NCBI GenBank assembly: GCA_021325375.1
Contig: JAJPHG010000011.1
Span: forward strand, 1 to 64,000
From: Alphaproteobacteria bacterium
GTDB lineage: Bacteria > Pseudomonadota > Alphaproteobacteria > Micropepsales > Micropepsaceae
Direction: 5' to 3'
DNA length: 64,000 bases
A program made the position numbers and the translations under genes. Below, piece by piece: positions 8,336 through 18,721 of this stretch. Positions within the stretch are counted from its first letter, which is position 1. Every line of letters begins with the position of its first letter. Below the pieces are notes generated by a model. The model searched no databases. It was not told the origin of the DNA and was given only the letters and a program-made list of their open reading frames with translations.

Positions 8336-9691
8336 ATGGCGGCGGTTGCGGAAGAGCGGTTGCCCGAAACCGCGACATGGTTCGGCCAGCCGCGCGGCCT
8401 GTTCGTCATCGCAGGGCTGGAGCTTTGGGACCGCATCTCGTTCCAGGGCATGCAGGCGCTCTTGGTGCTCTACATGGCGGGCGTGCTGCTGCTGCCCGGT
8501 CATGTCGAGCATGTCTGGGGCTTTGGGGGCCTCAAAGGAATCATCGAGGGCTTTCGGGGCAGCCTTTCGGTCCAGGCGTTGGCGACGCAGGTGTTCGGGC
8601 TTTATATCGCCTTCGTCTACATGATGCCCGTGTTCGGCGGGCTTCTGGGCGACCGCCTGATCGGGCGCAGGCGTGCGGTGGTGCTGGGCGCGCTGTTGAT
8701 GACGGCCGGGCATTTCTGCATGGCGTTCGAGCAGTCGGTCCTGCTGGCGCTGCTGCTTCTGATCCTGGGCGCGGGCACCTTGCGCGGCAATCTCGCGCCG
8801 CAGCTGGGCGAGCTTTATTCCAGGGAGGATCGCCGCCGCACCTTCGCGTTCCAGATCTATGGAAGCTCGGTCAATCTGGGCCTTTTCATCGCGCCGCTCG
8901 TGACCGGCTCGCTGCAGCAGGCCTACAACTGGCATGTCGCCTTCGCCTTCGCGGGATTCGGGATGCTGGTCGGCCTCGCCATCTATCTTTCCGGGCGCCG
9001 TCATCTGCCCGAGGAAGCGCCGCGCGCGGCGGCGGCACCGGCGGCGCCGCTCGATCAATCAGACAAGCGCATGATCGCCTGGCTGCTCGCGCTGGTGCCG
9101 GTGGCGTCGCTGTTCTGGATCGCGCAGAGCCAGGTGTGGAACACCTATAATCTCTGGGTCCGCGATCATGTCCGTTTGAGCTATGGCCACTGGACCATGC
9201 CGATCCCGTGGCTGCAGTCGCTCGACGGGCTGATGCCGTTCATCTGCCTGCCGCCGCTGCTCGTCTTCTGGCGCCGGCAGGCACGGCGCGGACGCGAGCC
9301 GGGCGAGCTCACCAAGATCGCGCTCGGCTGCTTCATCTTCGCCGCCGCGACGCTGCTTCTGTCGCTGGCGCAATACGCAACCGGCACGGACGGGCGCGCG
9401 TCGCTGCTGCTGCCCGTGCTGTTCCATTTCGGCTCGAATATCGGCTGGCTGTTCTTCTCGCCCACGATCCTCGCGCTCTATTCGCGGCTGGCGCCCAAGA
9501 GCGTCAACGCGACGATGATGGGGGTCTACTATCTGTCGATCTTCATCGGCAGCACGGCGAGCGGCTGGTTGGGAGGCCTTTACGAAACGCTGCCCGCGTC
9601 TGCGTTCTGGGCATTGCATGCGGGATTGTGCGCGCTGGGCGGGGTTGTGTTCCTTCTCTTCGGAAGTTTCATGCGGCCGCTGGCGAAGTGA
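8336..9691 (+). CDS. POT/PTR-family peptide MFS transporter
   Basis: A 451-residue integral membrane protein with about 12 hydrophobic segments, most like proton-dependent oligopeptide transporters. The N-terminal GLELWDRISFQGMQALLVLY corresponds to the ExxER motif of helix 1, which is altered here (ELWDR). FGGLLGDRLIGRRRAVVLGA is the helix 2-3 loop signature, and LGAGTLRGNLAPQLGELY matches the helix 4 region. The changed ExxER motif leaves substrate and proton coupling uncertain. Start ATG 8336 has GAGGGG seven bases upstream. Confidence 0.8.
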   Translation: MAAVAEERLPETATWFGQPRGLFVIAGLELWDRISFQGMQALLVLYMAGVLLLPGHVEHVWGFGGLKGIIEGFRGSLSVQALATQVFGLYIAFVYMMPVFGGLLGDRLIGRRRAVVLGALLMTAGHFCMAFEQSVLLALLLLILGAGTLRGNLAPQLGELYSREDRRRTFAFQIYGSSVNLGLFIAPLVTGSLQQAYNWHVAFAFAGFGMLVGLAIYLSGRRHLPEEAPRAAAAPAAPLDQSDKRMIAWLLALVPVASLFWIAQSQVWNTYNLWVRDHVRLSYGHWTMPIPWLQSLDGLMPFICLPPLLVFWRRQARRGREPGELTKIALGCFIFAAATLLLSLAQYATGTDGRASLLLPVLFHFGSNIGWLFFSPTILALYSRLAPKSVNATMMGVYYLSIFIGSTASGWLGGLYETLPASAFWALHAGLCALGGVVFLLFGSFMRPLAK

Positions 9692-9696
9692 TCTCC

Positions 9697-9808
9697 AAAA
9701 TGTCATCCCGGCCAAGCGATGCGTGAGCATCGCGCAGGGCCGGGACCCAGTGAGCCGATTGTACCCTGGGTTCCGGCACTCGCTTCGCTCGGCCGGGATG
9801 ACATTTTT
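9697..9808. repeat. Palindromic intergenic repeat with 17-base inverted ends
   Basis: The element opens with AAAATGTCATCCCGGCC and closes with the complementary GGCCGGGATGACATTTTT. Inside is a second imperfect dyad around GGGCCGGGACCCAG. It lies between the convergent POT transporter and the 9828-10586 gene, and its T-run end could serve as a terminator. Confidence 0.7.
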
Positions 9809-9827
9809 GGGACTGATAACACTTGCT

Positions 9828-10586
9828 CTAAATGTGCAGGCCTGGGCCAAGCAGCGCGACAAAGGCAACGCCGGCGACTGTCCCGGCTCCGATCCAGCCC
9901 GGCGATGCGGGGAGCGCGAGGCGCAGGTTGGGCGTCGTGCGGGCGAGCAGCGCACCCGCGAGCGGCAATCCGATGGCGCCGAGCGACGACGGCAGCGCGT
10001 CGCTCAGGATGGTGCCCGCCCCGCGCGGATCGAACGCGGCGCCGGCGCAGGCGATAGCCGTCGCCGCGCCATAGGCGACGAGCGAGAAGGTGCGTGGCGA
10101 CCAGTCCGTCGTGTCGTCGCTTCCGAGATGACGCCGCATCATCGCGGCGAGCATCCGCAGCGACATCCAATAGAGCGCGATGCCCGCGATGGTGATGGCG
10201 GCGTGCCAGAGCGGCGCAGGCTTCAAGCCTGCGATGACGAACGCCCAATCGCCCTGGTCCGTCAGGCCGGATTTGATGAGGTAGCCGAAATTCCAGAACG
10301 CCGCGAAGGCGAAGCCGAGCAGCAGGAATGCGCGTGACGCCGCGTTGCGCGGCGGCGCCATGCTCAGCCAGAGCCCGCCCAGCAACGCGGCCGCAACGCC
10401 GGCCGACGGGCCTGCGCCGTCGATGATCCAGGACCGGATCGAGCAGTCCTCGAAGGTCGTGCTGACATAGACGATCCTGCCCCCGAGCGCGGCGCACATG
10501 CCGCCATGGCCGAGCGTCTCATGCGCGACGTCGGCGAGCGCGAACGCCGCGACGGCGACCGCCGCCAGCGTGAGGATGCGGCGCAT
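9828..10586 (-). CDS. Uncharacterised membrane protein with HETLGHG motif
   Basis: 252 residues with about six hydrophobic segments and an N-terminal membrane helix that runs into AHETLGHGG (His22, Glu23, His27). The motif resembles the HExxH zinc site of membrane metalloproteases (M50/site-2 type), with one extra residue between Glu and the second His. A second M50 motif (NPDG-like) is not evident; GAGPSAGV at about 58-65 is the nearest thing. I therefore do not call it a protease. It overlaps the dienelactone hydrolase gene by one base (TGATG) and is probably cotranscribed with it. Confidence 0.6.
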   Translation of the reverse strand: MRRILTLAAVAVAAFALADVAHETLGHGGMCAALGGRIVYVSTTFEDCSIRSWIIDGAGPSAGVAAALLGGLWLSMAPPRNAASRAFLLLGFAFAAFWNFGYLIKSGLTDQGDWAFVIAGLKPAPLWHAAITIAGIALYWMSLRMLAAMMRRHLGSDDTTDWSPRTFSLVAYGAATAIACAGAAFDPRGAGTILSDALPSSLGAIGLPLAGALLARTTPNLRLALPASPGWIGAGTVAGVAFVALLGPGLHI

Positions 10587-11284
10587 CAGCTCAGATGCTG
10601 GCGGAAGAAGGTCGCGGTGCGGCCGTTGGCGAGGTCGGCGCAGGCCTTGTCGTAATGCGCCCCGCCGACGCGCGCGAAGGCGTGGTCCATCTCAGGGTAT
10701 AGATGCAGGGTGACGCGCGGGTTGGACGAGAGCCCGTCGATCATCTTCTTCTGCGCCTGCGCGGGCACGAACTGGTCCTTGCCCGCGATATGCAGCATCA
10801 GCGGCTTCTTGATGTTCGCCGCCTCGCCGAGCTTCTCGTGGATGTTCACGCCGTAATAGCCGACGCCGGCATCGACGTCGGTGCGCGCCGCGGTCAGATA
10901 GGCAAGCAGCCCGCCCAGGCAATAGCCGACCGCGCCGACCTTGCCCGTGCAGCCGTCGCGGCCGCGCAGCGTGTCGATCGCGGCTTGGATGTCGGCCACG
11001 CCTTTGTCGGGATCGAAGCGGTTCATCAGGTCGAAGGCGCGCTTCCACTCGGCGTCGCTCTTGTCGGTGAGCTGCACGCCGGGCTCGAGCCGCCAGAAGA
11101 GATCGGGCACGAGCGCGAAATAGCCGTGGCTCGCCAGATCGTCGGCGATGTCACGCATCACCTGGTTGACGCCGAAGATCTCCTGGATGACGACGACGCC
11201 CGCGCCGCGCCCGGACGCCGGCTGGGCCAGATACCCCGCGAAGGCGCCGTCGGCCGCGTTGATGGAAATCTGCTTGGGACTCAT
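10586..11284 (-). CDS. Dienelactone hydrolase family protein
   Basis: A 232-residue alpha/beta hydrolase. The triad is Cys122 in GYCLGG, Asp170 in GKDQF and His201 in DHAFAR, matching carboxymethylenebutenolidase spacing almost exactly; Glu35 in QEIFG is the extra glutamate typical of this family. No signal peptide, so cytosolic. It may hydrolyse dienelactones or other small lactones and esters; no aromatic degradation genes are near, so the substrate is open. The stop overlaps the start of the downstream HETLGHG membrane protein. Confidence 0.88.
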   Translation of the reverse strand: MSPKQISINAADGAFAGYLAQPASGRGAGVVVIQEIFGVNQVMRDIADDLASHGYFALVPDLFWRLEPGVQLTDKSDAEWKRAFDLMNRFDPDKGVADIQAAIDTLRGRDGCTGKVGAVGYCLGGLLAYLTAARTDVDAGVGYYGVNIHEKLGEAANIKKPLMLHIAGKDQFVPAQAQKKMIDGLSSNPRVTLHLYPEMDHAFARVGGAHYDKACADLANGRTATFFRQHLS

Positions 11285-11364
11285 GATCCGATCCCTGCTG
11301 AGAGGACCGCGAGACTAACCAAACCGATCGGCGCGGCAAAGCGGGGCGGTATGACGGTCGTGCG

Positions 11365-11613
11365 TCAGTTCAAATCAGGCCCTGCTTTCCGGCCCACAAT
11401 GGCGATCACCGCCCCCGCGATCATGGCGGCTAGACCGATCGCGAAAAGCGCCGCCATGAGGTCCAGGCTCCTGTCGCTCACAAACACGCCATTGCGCCAG
11501 AGAAAGCCATGCCCGAAGGCCGTCAACGTCAGTGCCGGCGCGGCGACACCAGCAAACCCAAATCCAAACAACGCACCGGCCATGAATCGCGCGGACGGCC
11601 TATGAACACGCAT
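11365..11613 (-). CDS. Small membrane protein of unknown function
   Basis: 82 residues with two predicted hydrophobic helices (about 10-32 and 50-72) and a Lys/Asp C-terminus. I do not recognise a family. GGAAG is present a short distance before ATG 11613. It begins 13 bp after the end of the thioredoxin-domain protein gene on the same strand, so it is probably the last gene of that transcript. Confidence 0.5.
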   Translation of the reverse strand: MRVHRPSARFMAGALFGFGFAGVAAPALTLTAFGHGFLWRNGVFVSDRSLDLMAALFAIGLAAMIAGAVIAIVGRKAGPDLN

Positions 11614-11626
11614 TCGTCGGAGCTTC

Positions 11627-13681
11627 CTATTGCGTACGCGTCCCTTGCGGACGGACCTGCGGCAGCTGCAGCACCTGGCTCAAGGTCACCGGGTTGGTGA
11701 TCGGCGCCGCCACGACGCCGCGCTGGCAGATATAGGCCGTCGGCTGGCCGTTCTCCATCGTCTTGCCGTGCGCGAGATGGCCTTCGGGCAGGTTGTTGGC
11801 GGAGGCCACGACCGTGAGCAGCTTGTTGGGCAGGCTGCGGCCGAGCACGGCGGCGGCGAGCTCCTGCGTCTTGGCGTGGCCGGGCGGGCCGATGACGACG
11901 ATCTGCAGATTGGTCGCGGCGAACTCCGCATTGTTGTAGTAGCTGCCCATCGTCGGGAAGATGCGCGCCGCCTCGCCCGCCAGCGACAGGATGAGAGCAG
12001 TGTCGCGCTCGTTGTAGGAATTGTCCGCGCTCGCCATGTAGAGGCGCGCGAGCACGCCGATCATCACCGAATTCGCCGGCGTCTGCGTCTGGTCGTAGAC
12101 CGGACGCGTGCGGGCGATCAACGGCTCGTCGTCGTCGGCGGTCATGTAGTAGCCGCCCGAGACGCCATCCCAGAAATGCTCGTTCATCGTCTGGGTCCAG
12201 CCCTTGGCGCGGTCGAGGAAGCGCTGCTCGCCGGTCGCCTCCCACAGCGCCAGCGCCGCGCGCGCCATATGCGCGTAGTCCTCGGCGAAGCCCTTGTGGC
12301 CGCGCTTGCCGGCGCGCCAGGAATGGTGGAGACGGTCGCCGTCGCCGAGCGCCTTGACCACGAAATCGAACGCCTTGATCGCGGCGCTCACCCACTGCGC
12401 GCGGCCCATCGCCGAGCCCGCATCGGCGAGCGCGGTGATGACCATGCCGTTGACGTCGGCGAGCACCTTGTCGTCGCGCCTGGGCGCGTTGCGCTTGGCG
12501 CGGGCGGCGAGCAAGAGCTCGCGCTGGCGCTTGAGCAGCGCCTCGTCGGCCTCGGACTGCGGATAGGGCGTGGCCGAGGCGAGCCGCTGCAGGACGTTCC
12601 TGCCGCTGAAGCTGCCGTCGCGCACGACGCTGTAGGCGGTCTTGAACTTCTGCACGAAGGTGCCCATCAGGGCGGCGTCGACCTCCGCCTCGCTCCAGAC
12701 GTAGTATTTGCCTTCCTCGCCGTCGCTGTCGGAATCGAGGCTGGCGGCGAAGGCGTCCTCGACCATCATGTCGCGCATCAGCCAGCCGATCGTCTCCTCG
12801 ATCCTGGCCTCGCAGATCGGGTTGCGGTTGAACTGCCACACCAGCAGCAGCAGACCCACGAGCTGCGCGTTGTCGTGCGTCATCTTCTCGAAATGCGGGA
12901 CCTTCCAGCGCTCGTCGACGCAGTGGCGGTGGAAGCCGCCGCCGACATGATCGTAGAGGCCGCCGATCAGCATGTGATCGAGCGAGGTCGACGCGACCTG
13001 GAGGAATTGCGACAGCCCGCTGCGCAGAAAGGCGCGCCACAGAAGCTCGACCAGCGGCGTGGAGGGGAATTTCGAATTGCCGATCAGGCCGCCCTGGAAG
13101 ATGTCGAATTTCTGCGCGACGCGGATCGAGACCATGTCGAGGGTCGGGCCGTCATACTGGCCGCGGCGGTCCCTGTTCCACAGCTCCTGGATCTGCTCGT
13201 TGACGCGCGCGGCGCCGCTCGCCACCGCGTCGGACTTTTCGCGGAAGAGCTTTGCCACGTCGTCGAGCACGGCGCTGAAGCTCGCCTGGCCCGCGGCCTT
13301 CGGCTCCTTGGGCACATAGCCACCGGTGAAGAACGGCACGCCTTGGGGCGTCAGGAACATCGTCAGCGGCCAGCCGCCGCGTCCGCCCATCAGGGTCGAA
13401 GCGTTCTGATAGAGCTGGTCGATGTCGGGACGCTCCTCGCGGTCGACCTTGATGCAGACGAAGTTCTCGTTCATCTGCGCCGCGATCGCGGGATCGGAGA
13501 AGCTCTCGTGGTTCATCACATGGCACCAATGGCACGCGGTGAATCCGATGGAGAGGAGGATGGGCTTGCCCGCCTGCTCGGCCTCGGCGAGCGCGTCGGA
13601 CCCCCAGGGACGCCAGTGCACCGGATTGTCCTTGTGCAGCAGGAGATAGGGGCTGGTCGCGTGTTCAAGCCGGTTGCTCAT
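11627..13681 (-). CDS. Thioredoxin-domain protein of YyaL/SSP411 family (DUF255)
   Basis: 684 residues: an N-terminal thioredoxin-like domain (about 1-160) with the CxxC pair at Cys50 and Cys53 in TACHWCHVMNHESF, then a long alpha/alpha-toroid domain like that of N-acylglucosamine 2-epimerases and glycoside hydrolases. The opening NRLEHATSPYLLLHKDNPV is diagnostic. Biochemical role is not established for the family. ATG 13681 has AGGA seven bases upstream; a longer frame adds 32 residues without homology. It faces the DUF6489 gene across a 125-bp divergent promoter region. Confidence 0.88.
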   Translation of the reverse strand: MSNRLEHATSPYLLLHKDNPVHWRPWGSDALAEAEQAGKPILLSIGFTACHWCHVMNHESFSDPAIAAQMNENFVCIKVDREERPDIDQLYQNASTLMGGRGGWPLTMFLTPQGVPFFTGGYVPKEPKAAGQASFSAVLDDVAKLFREKSDAVASGAARVNEQIQELWNRDRRGQYDGPTLDMVSIRVAQKFDIFQGGLIGNSKFPSTPLVELLWRAFLRSGLSQFLQVASTSLDHMLIGGLYDHVGGGFHRHCVDERWKVPHFEKMTHDNAQLVGLLLLVWQFNRNPICEARIEETIGWLMRDMMVEDAFAASLDSDSDGEEGKYYVWSEAEVDAALMGTFVQKFKTAYSVVRDGSFSGRNVLQRLASATPYPQSEADEALLKRQRELLLAARAKRNAPRRDDKVLADVNGMVITALADAGSAMGRAQWVSAAIKAFDFVVKALGDGDRLHHSWRAGKRGHKGFAEDYAHMARAALALWEATGEQRFLDRAKGWTQTMNEHFWDGVSGGYYMTADDDEPLIARTRPVYDQTQTPANSVMIGVLARLYMASADNSYNERDTALILSLAGEAARIFPTMGSYYNNAEFAATNLQIVVIGPPGHAKTQELAAAVLGRSLPNKLLTVVASANNLPEGHLAHGKTMENGQPTAYICQRGVVAAPITNPVTLSQVLQLPQVRPQGTRTQ

Positions 13682-13806
13682 GGGATTTTCCTGGGAAGCG
13701 CGCGAGGGCCGAGCGAGCGTTGCGTTTTGTTGGTGTCTTGCCCAAGCTTCCTTTAGCCCGGCGCCCTGCGCGCTCACAAGCCACCGGCCAAAAAGCGGTT
13801 AAGCCC

Positions 13807-14073
13807 ATGAAGATCCACATCGATATGGAGATGACGCCCGAGGAGGCCCGCACGCTGATGGGACTCCCCGACCTCACCGCCCTGAACGAGGAGATGGTGG
13901 GCGAGGTCGCCAAGCGCATGAAGGTCGCGCTCGACACCTCCGACCCGCAGGCGATGCTGCGCGCCTGGATGCCGATGGGCGGCCAGGGCTTCGAGCAGTT
14001 CCAGCGCTTCCTCTGGGACAGCGCCAAGGCCGCGGGCGGGCCTGCGAAGAAGACGCCGCAACCCAAAGGCTGA
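13807..14073 (+). CDS. DUF6489-type small protein
   Basis: 88 residues beginning MKIHIDMEMTPEEARTLMGL, a start I associate with the small alphaproteobacterial DUF6489 family; the assignment is from memory. Predicted largely helical and acidic in the first half, with a flexible Pro/Lys tail. Function unknown. It ends ten bases before the mnmE ATG and is presumably cotranscribed with it. Confidence 0.65.
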   Translation: MKIHIDMEMTPEEARTLMGLPDLTALNEEMVGEVAKRMKVALDTSDPQAMLRAWMPMGGQGFEQFQRFLWDSAKAAGGPAKKTPQPKG

Positions 14074-14083
14074 TTTGGGGCGG

Positions 14084-15394
<1,311 letters not shown>

Positions 15395-15430
15395 CGGGCG
15401 CTGGAAATCCGCAGCGGACCGTCAGCGCGA

Positions 15431-15565
15431 TTATGCCGCGTCAAACAGCAGAGACAGCAGCCACGCGACGAGCCGGACGATATTGAAGACACCCGTGCAA
15501 AAATCCAACACGTCGATGATCGTGTCGATGCGGCTTCGGGGCTTGGCGGCTTCGTCGGAGATCAT
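15431..15565 (-). CDS. Possible small membrane peptide (44 residues)
   Basis: A short open frame with a polar N-terminus and a hydrophobic C-terminal segment (NIVRLVAWLLSLLF). GGGAG lies about 11 bases before the ATG at 15565. No recognised relatives; it could be a chance frame in the 205-bp gap after mnmE, which otherwise shows nothing I can name. Confidence 0.25.
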   Translation of the reverse strand: MISDEAAKPRSRIDTIIDVLDFCTGVFNIVRLVAWLLSLLFDAA

Positions 15566-15599
15566 AAGCTGGTAGGCTCCCGCACCCCGGCAATACCGG

Positions 15600-16745
15600 T
15601 CAGTGCCTTCTATTCTCCCCATACCCGCCACGCAGGTTGGCCTGGCGCAGGCCTTCCTTGTCGCGGCGGATCTGGCCGGCGAGCTTGTTGTGCAGGTCGA
15701 TGTCGGCGAAACGCGATTGATGGCCGAGCGGCTCCTTGCCGATCGCCTCGGCGATGTCCTTCAGCCCCATCGAGGTGCGGATGGAATAGAGCGTGAGCAA
15801 CCCGCCCGCCACCGTGCCGGCCAGCCACAGCATCCACACCAGCGCCGAGCCGCCCGCGAGCGGCATCTTGAGCGAGATCGCGAGAAGCGCCGCAAGCGGG
15901 ATCATCAGTACAAGGAGGAATGCGCTGCCGTAGCCGATCCACGCCGAGCGCAGCATGTAGATGCGCGTGCGCTGCATCTCCGACTGCAGGAACATCTCGA
16001 TGCTCTCGATGCGGCGCGGGTACCACATGCACAGCTTCATCCACCAGGCGCTGCGATGCGTCCATTCCGGATCGACCATGTTGTCGTTGAGCTCCTCGCG
16101 GTCGATGCGCGCGAAGAATTCGAGGAAGTGGCGGTTGAGGTCGTTGGCGCGGTCCTGGATCTTGCTTGCCAGCGTGCGGCCGTTGCGCTCGAGCACGCTC
16201 TTGAGCTGCGAGTCGCGCATGTATTGATAGGCGCCGAGCAGCACCGCGATCAGAAGCGCGCCCAAGCCCAGCCCAGCCGCGGCCATCATGTTGCCGGCGA
16301 GGCCCGGCACATAGGCGAGCAGGAGCGCGGGCACGAGAAGCGCCGCCAGGCCCAGCGCCTGCGTCGCGCGCTTGAGCGCGATGATGTGGCGGCGGTTGCG
16401 GATGATCGAATAGCGGAACGCGGTGATGATCGAGCGCATGTCCTGGTCGCGCGGGAATTTCTTCTCGATCACCTCGTCGTTGATGTCGATGAAGTAGAGC
16501 CATTTCGACGGCGAGAGCAGATTCCAGCGCCGGTCGAAATACGGCGCGTAGTCGATCGGGAAGCGGTAGTAGTTGTCGATGTCGGTCTCGAAGGCGCGCG
16601 TGGCGTCGAGCTCGATCGGCTCGGCCTGCGCCGGATCGTCCTGCGCGATGTCGAGCGTCGCAAAGGTCTGAGCGCGGCCGAGATGGCGCAGGGCCCGCTT
16701 CTTCCGTTCGGCGGATTTGGGCGTGATGTCCGGAAAGGTCGTCAT
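15600..16745 (-). CDS. Uncharacterised membrane protein, about four TM segments
   Basis: 381 residues. A soluble N-terminal region of about 120 residues (rich in aromatic residues around [17 protein letters not shown]) is followed by two paired hydrophobic stretches near 135-185 and 280-335, and a charged C-terminus. I do not recognise a domain. ATG 16745 has AGGGGACC immediately upstream. It is divergent from mnmG, and the roughly 115-bp gap contains a parS-like palindrome, so its promoter may be covered by ParB. Confidence 0.6.
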   Translation of the reverse strand: MTTFPDITPKSAERKKRALRHLGRAQTFATLDIAQDDPAQAEPIELDATRAFETDIDNYYRFPIDYAPYFDRRWNLLSPSKWLYFIDINDEVIEKKFPRDQDMRSIITAFRYSIIRNRRHIIALKRATQALGLAALLVPALLLAYVPGLAGNMMAAAGLGLGALLIAVLLGAYQYMRDSQLKSVLERNGRTLASKIQDRANDLNRHFLEFFARIDREELNDNMVDPEWTHRSAWWMKLCMWYPRRIESIEMFLQSEMQRTRIYMLRSAWIGYGSAFLLVLMIPLAALLAISLKMPLAGGSALVWMLWLAGTVAGGLLTLYSIRTSMGLKDIAEAIGKEPLGHQSRFADIDLHNKLAGQIRRDKEGLRQANLRGGYGENRRH

Positions 16746-16797
16746 GGTCCCCTGCACGGTTAAATATAGGTTCACGGGCTCCCGGTTTCCAGGCGCC

Positions 16798-16813
16798 CAT
16801 TTCACGTGAAACA
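16798..16813. promoter_or_regulatory. parS: Degenerate parS-like site
   Basis: CATTTCACGTGAAACA matches the parS consensus TGTTTCACGTGAAACA at 14 of 16 positions; the two mismatches are at the left end. It lies 50 bp before mnmG and 1.9 kb from the perfect site inside rsmG, in the segregation locus, so weak ParB binding is plausible. Confidence 0.6.
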
Positions 16814-16861
16814 TCTCCCAAAGGCTTGCCCGCCATGCGGCGCGCGCGTATTGCACCGCCG

Positions 16862-18721
16862 ATGAAGGGTTTCGACGTCATCGTTGTCGGCGGAGGCCAT
16901 GCGGGCTGCGAGGCGGCGGCCGCGTCGGCGCGCGCGGGCGCGCGCACGCTGCTCCTGACGCATAAGGTCGAGACCATCGGCGAGATGTCCTGCAATCCCG
17001 CCATCGGCGGGGTCGGCAAGGGTCATCTGGTGCGCGAGATCGATGCGCTGGACGGGGTGATGGGACGCGTCGCGGACGCGGCCGGCATCCAGTTCCGCGT
17101 TCTCAATCGCCGCAAAGGGCCTGCGGTCTGGGGCCCGCGTGCCCAGGCGGACCGCAAGCTCTATCGCCGGGCGATGCAGGCGGCACTCGCGGCGCAGGAA
17201 AACCTGGAGAGCCGCGCCGGCGCCGTCGAGGACCTGGTCATCGCCGATGGCCGCGTGACCGGCGTGAAGACGGCGGCAGGCGAGGTGATCACGACCGGCG
17301 CGGTGGTGCTGACGACGGGCACGTTCCTGCGCGGCCTGATTCACATGGGCGAGACCAGGATCCCCGCCGGCCGGGTCGGCGAGGCGCCGAGCCTGGGTCT
17401 ATCTAATACATTGAATTCATTTGGATTTTCTCTTGGCCGTCTGAAGACGGGGACGCCGCCCAGGCTCGACGGCGCGACTGTCGATTGGGGGGCGCTCGAG
17501 GTCCAGCATGGCGATGACCCGCCCTCGCCGTTCTCCTTCCTGACCGATGCGATCACGACGCCGCAGACCGTCTGCCACGTCACGCGCACGACACCTGAGA
17601 CGCACGCGGTCATCCGCGCCAATCTGCATCGCGCGCCGATGTATTCCGGCCAGATCGAGAGCACCGGGCCGCGCTACTGCCCGTCCATCGAGGACAAGAT
17701 CGTCCGCTTCGCCCATCGCGACAGCCACCAGATCTTCCTGGAGCCCGAGGGGCTGGACGACGACACGATCTACCCCAACGGCATCTCGACGTCCCTGCCC
17801 GAGGACGTGCAGCTCGCGCTGCTCAAGACCATTCCGGGCCTGGAAAATGTGGCCGTGCGCCGGCCGGGCTATGCGATCGAGTATGATTACGTGGACCCGC
17901 GCCAGCTCAAGGCCTCGCTGGAGACCAAGAAGGTCGCCGGCCTTTATTTCGCCGGCCAGATCAACGGCACGACCGGCTACGAAGAGGCCGCGGCGCAGGG
18001 ATTGATGGCCGGTCTCAATGCGGCGCGGGCCGTGGGCGGGAATGTCCCGGTCGTGCTGGACCGTGCCTGCGCCTATATCGGCGTGCTGATCGATGATCTG
18101 GTGACACGCGGCGTCAGCGAGCCCTATCGCATGTTCACGTCGCGGGCCGAGTATCGGCTGAGCCTTCGTGCCGACAATGCGGACCAGCGGCTGACCCGGA
18201 TGGGGATCGAGGCCGGTTGCGTGGGGCCGACGCGAGCGGCGGCGTTCTCCGCCAAGGTCGCGGAGCTGGATGGATTGCGCGCGCGCATGGCGGGACTGAT
18301 CCTCACCCCGAACGAAGCGCAGAAGCGCGGGATCGCGATCCGGCTGGATGGCGTGCGCCGGAATGCGCTCGAGCTGTTGGCGCTGCCGGGCGTCGATTTT
18401 GCCGGGCTTTCAGGGATTTGGCCGGAACTGGGGTATTCGAACCGCAGAATCTGCGAACAGCTGGAGATCGATGCCCAGTATGCGGGCTATCTCGGCCGGC
18501 AGGAGGCGGACATCCTGGCGTTCCGGCGGGACGAGGCGCTGGCCCTGCCCGCCGGCCTGGATTATGGCGCCATCATCGGGCTTTCGACCGAGATCCGGCA
18601 GAAGCTGGCGGCCATCCGTCCGGCGACGCTCGGCCAGGCGGCGCGGATCGACGGCGTGACGCCGGCGGCCCTGACCCTCGTCCTCGCCCATGTCCGCGCC
18701 AGGACCAAGCGTGTCGCCTGA
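16862..18721 (+). CDS. mnmG: tRNA U34 modification FAD enzyme MnmG (GidA)
   Basis: Flavoprotein partner of MnmE in wobble-uridine modification. 619 residues, the usual length. FAD-binding [10 protein letters not shown] is near the N-terminus, the catalytic-cysteine region is [16 protein letters not shown], and SRAEYRL and [10 protein letters not shown] are further family signatures. I chose ATG 16862 because [15 protein letters not shown] matches the family start; an in-frame ATG at 16835, ten bases after AAAGG, is the alternative and would add nine residues. The 3' end overlaps rsmG by 11 bases. Confidence 0.95.
   Translation: MKGFDVIVVGGGHAGCEAAAASARAGARTLLLTHKVETIGEMSCNPAIGGVGKGHLVREIDALDGVMGRVADAAGIQFRVLNRRKGPAVWGPRAQADRKLYRRAMQAALAAQENLESRAGAVEDLVIADGRVTGVKTAAGEVITTGAVVLTTGTFLRGLIHMGETRIPAGRVGEAPSLGLSNTLNSFGFSLGRLKTGTPPRLDGATVDWGALEVQHGDDPPSPFSFLTDAITTPQTVCHVTRTTPETHAVIRANLHRAPMYSGQIESTGPRYCPSIEDKIVRFAHRDSHQIFLEPEGLDDDTIYPNGISTSLPEDVQLALLKTIPGLENVAVRRPGYAIEYDYVDPRQLKASLETKKVAGLYFAGQINGTTGYEEAAAQGLMAGLNAARAVGGNVPVVLDRACAYIGVLIDDLVTRGVSEPYRMFTSRAEYRLSLRADNADQRLTRMGIEAGCVGPTRAAAFSAKVAELDGLRARMAGLILTPNEAQKRGIAIRLDGVRRNALELLALPGVDFAGLSGIWPELGYSNRRICEQLEIDAQYAGYLGRQEADILAFRRDEALALPAGLDYGAIIGLSTEIRQKLAAIRPATLGQAARIDGVTPAALTLVLAHVRARTKRVA

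Noticed and set aside
11630..13756. A 708-codon frame opposite the YyaL-like gene
   Set aside because: Antisense to a clear SSP411 homologue; composition and lack of domains mark it as a shadow.
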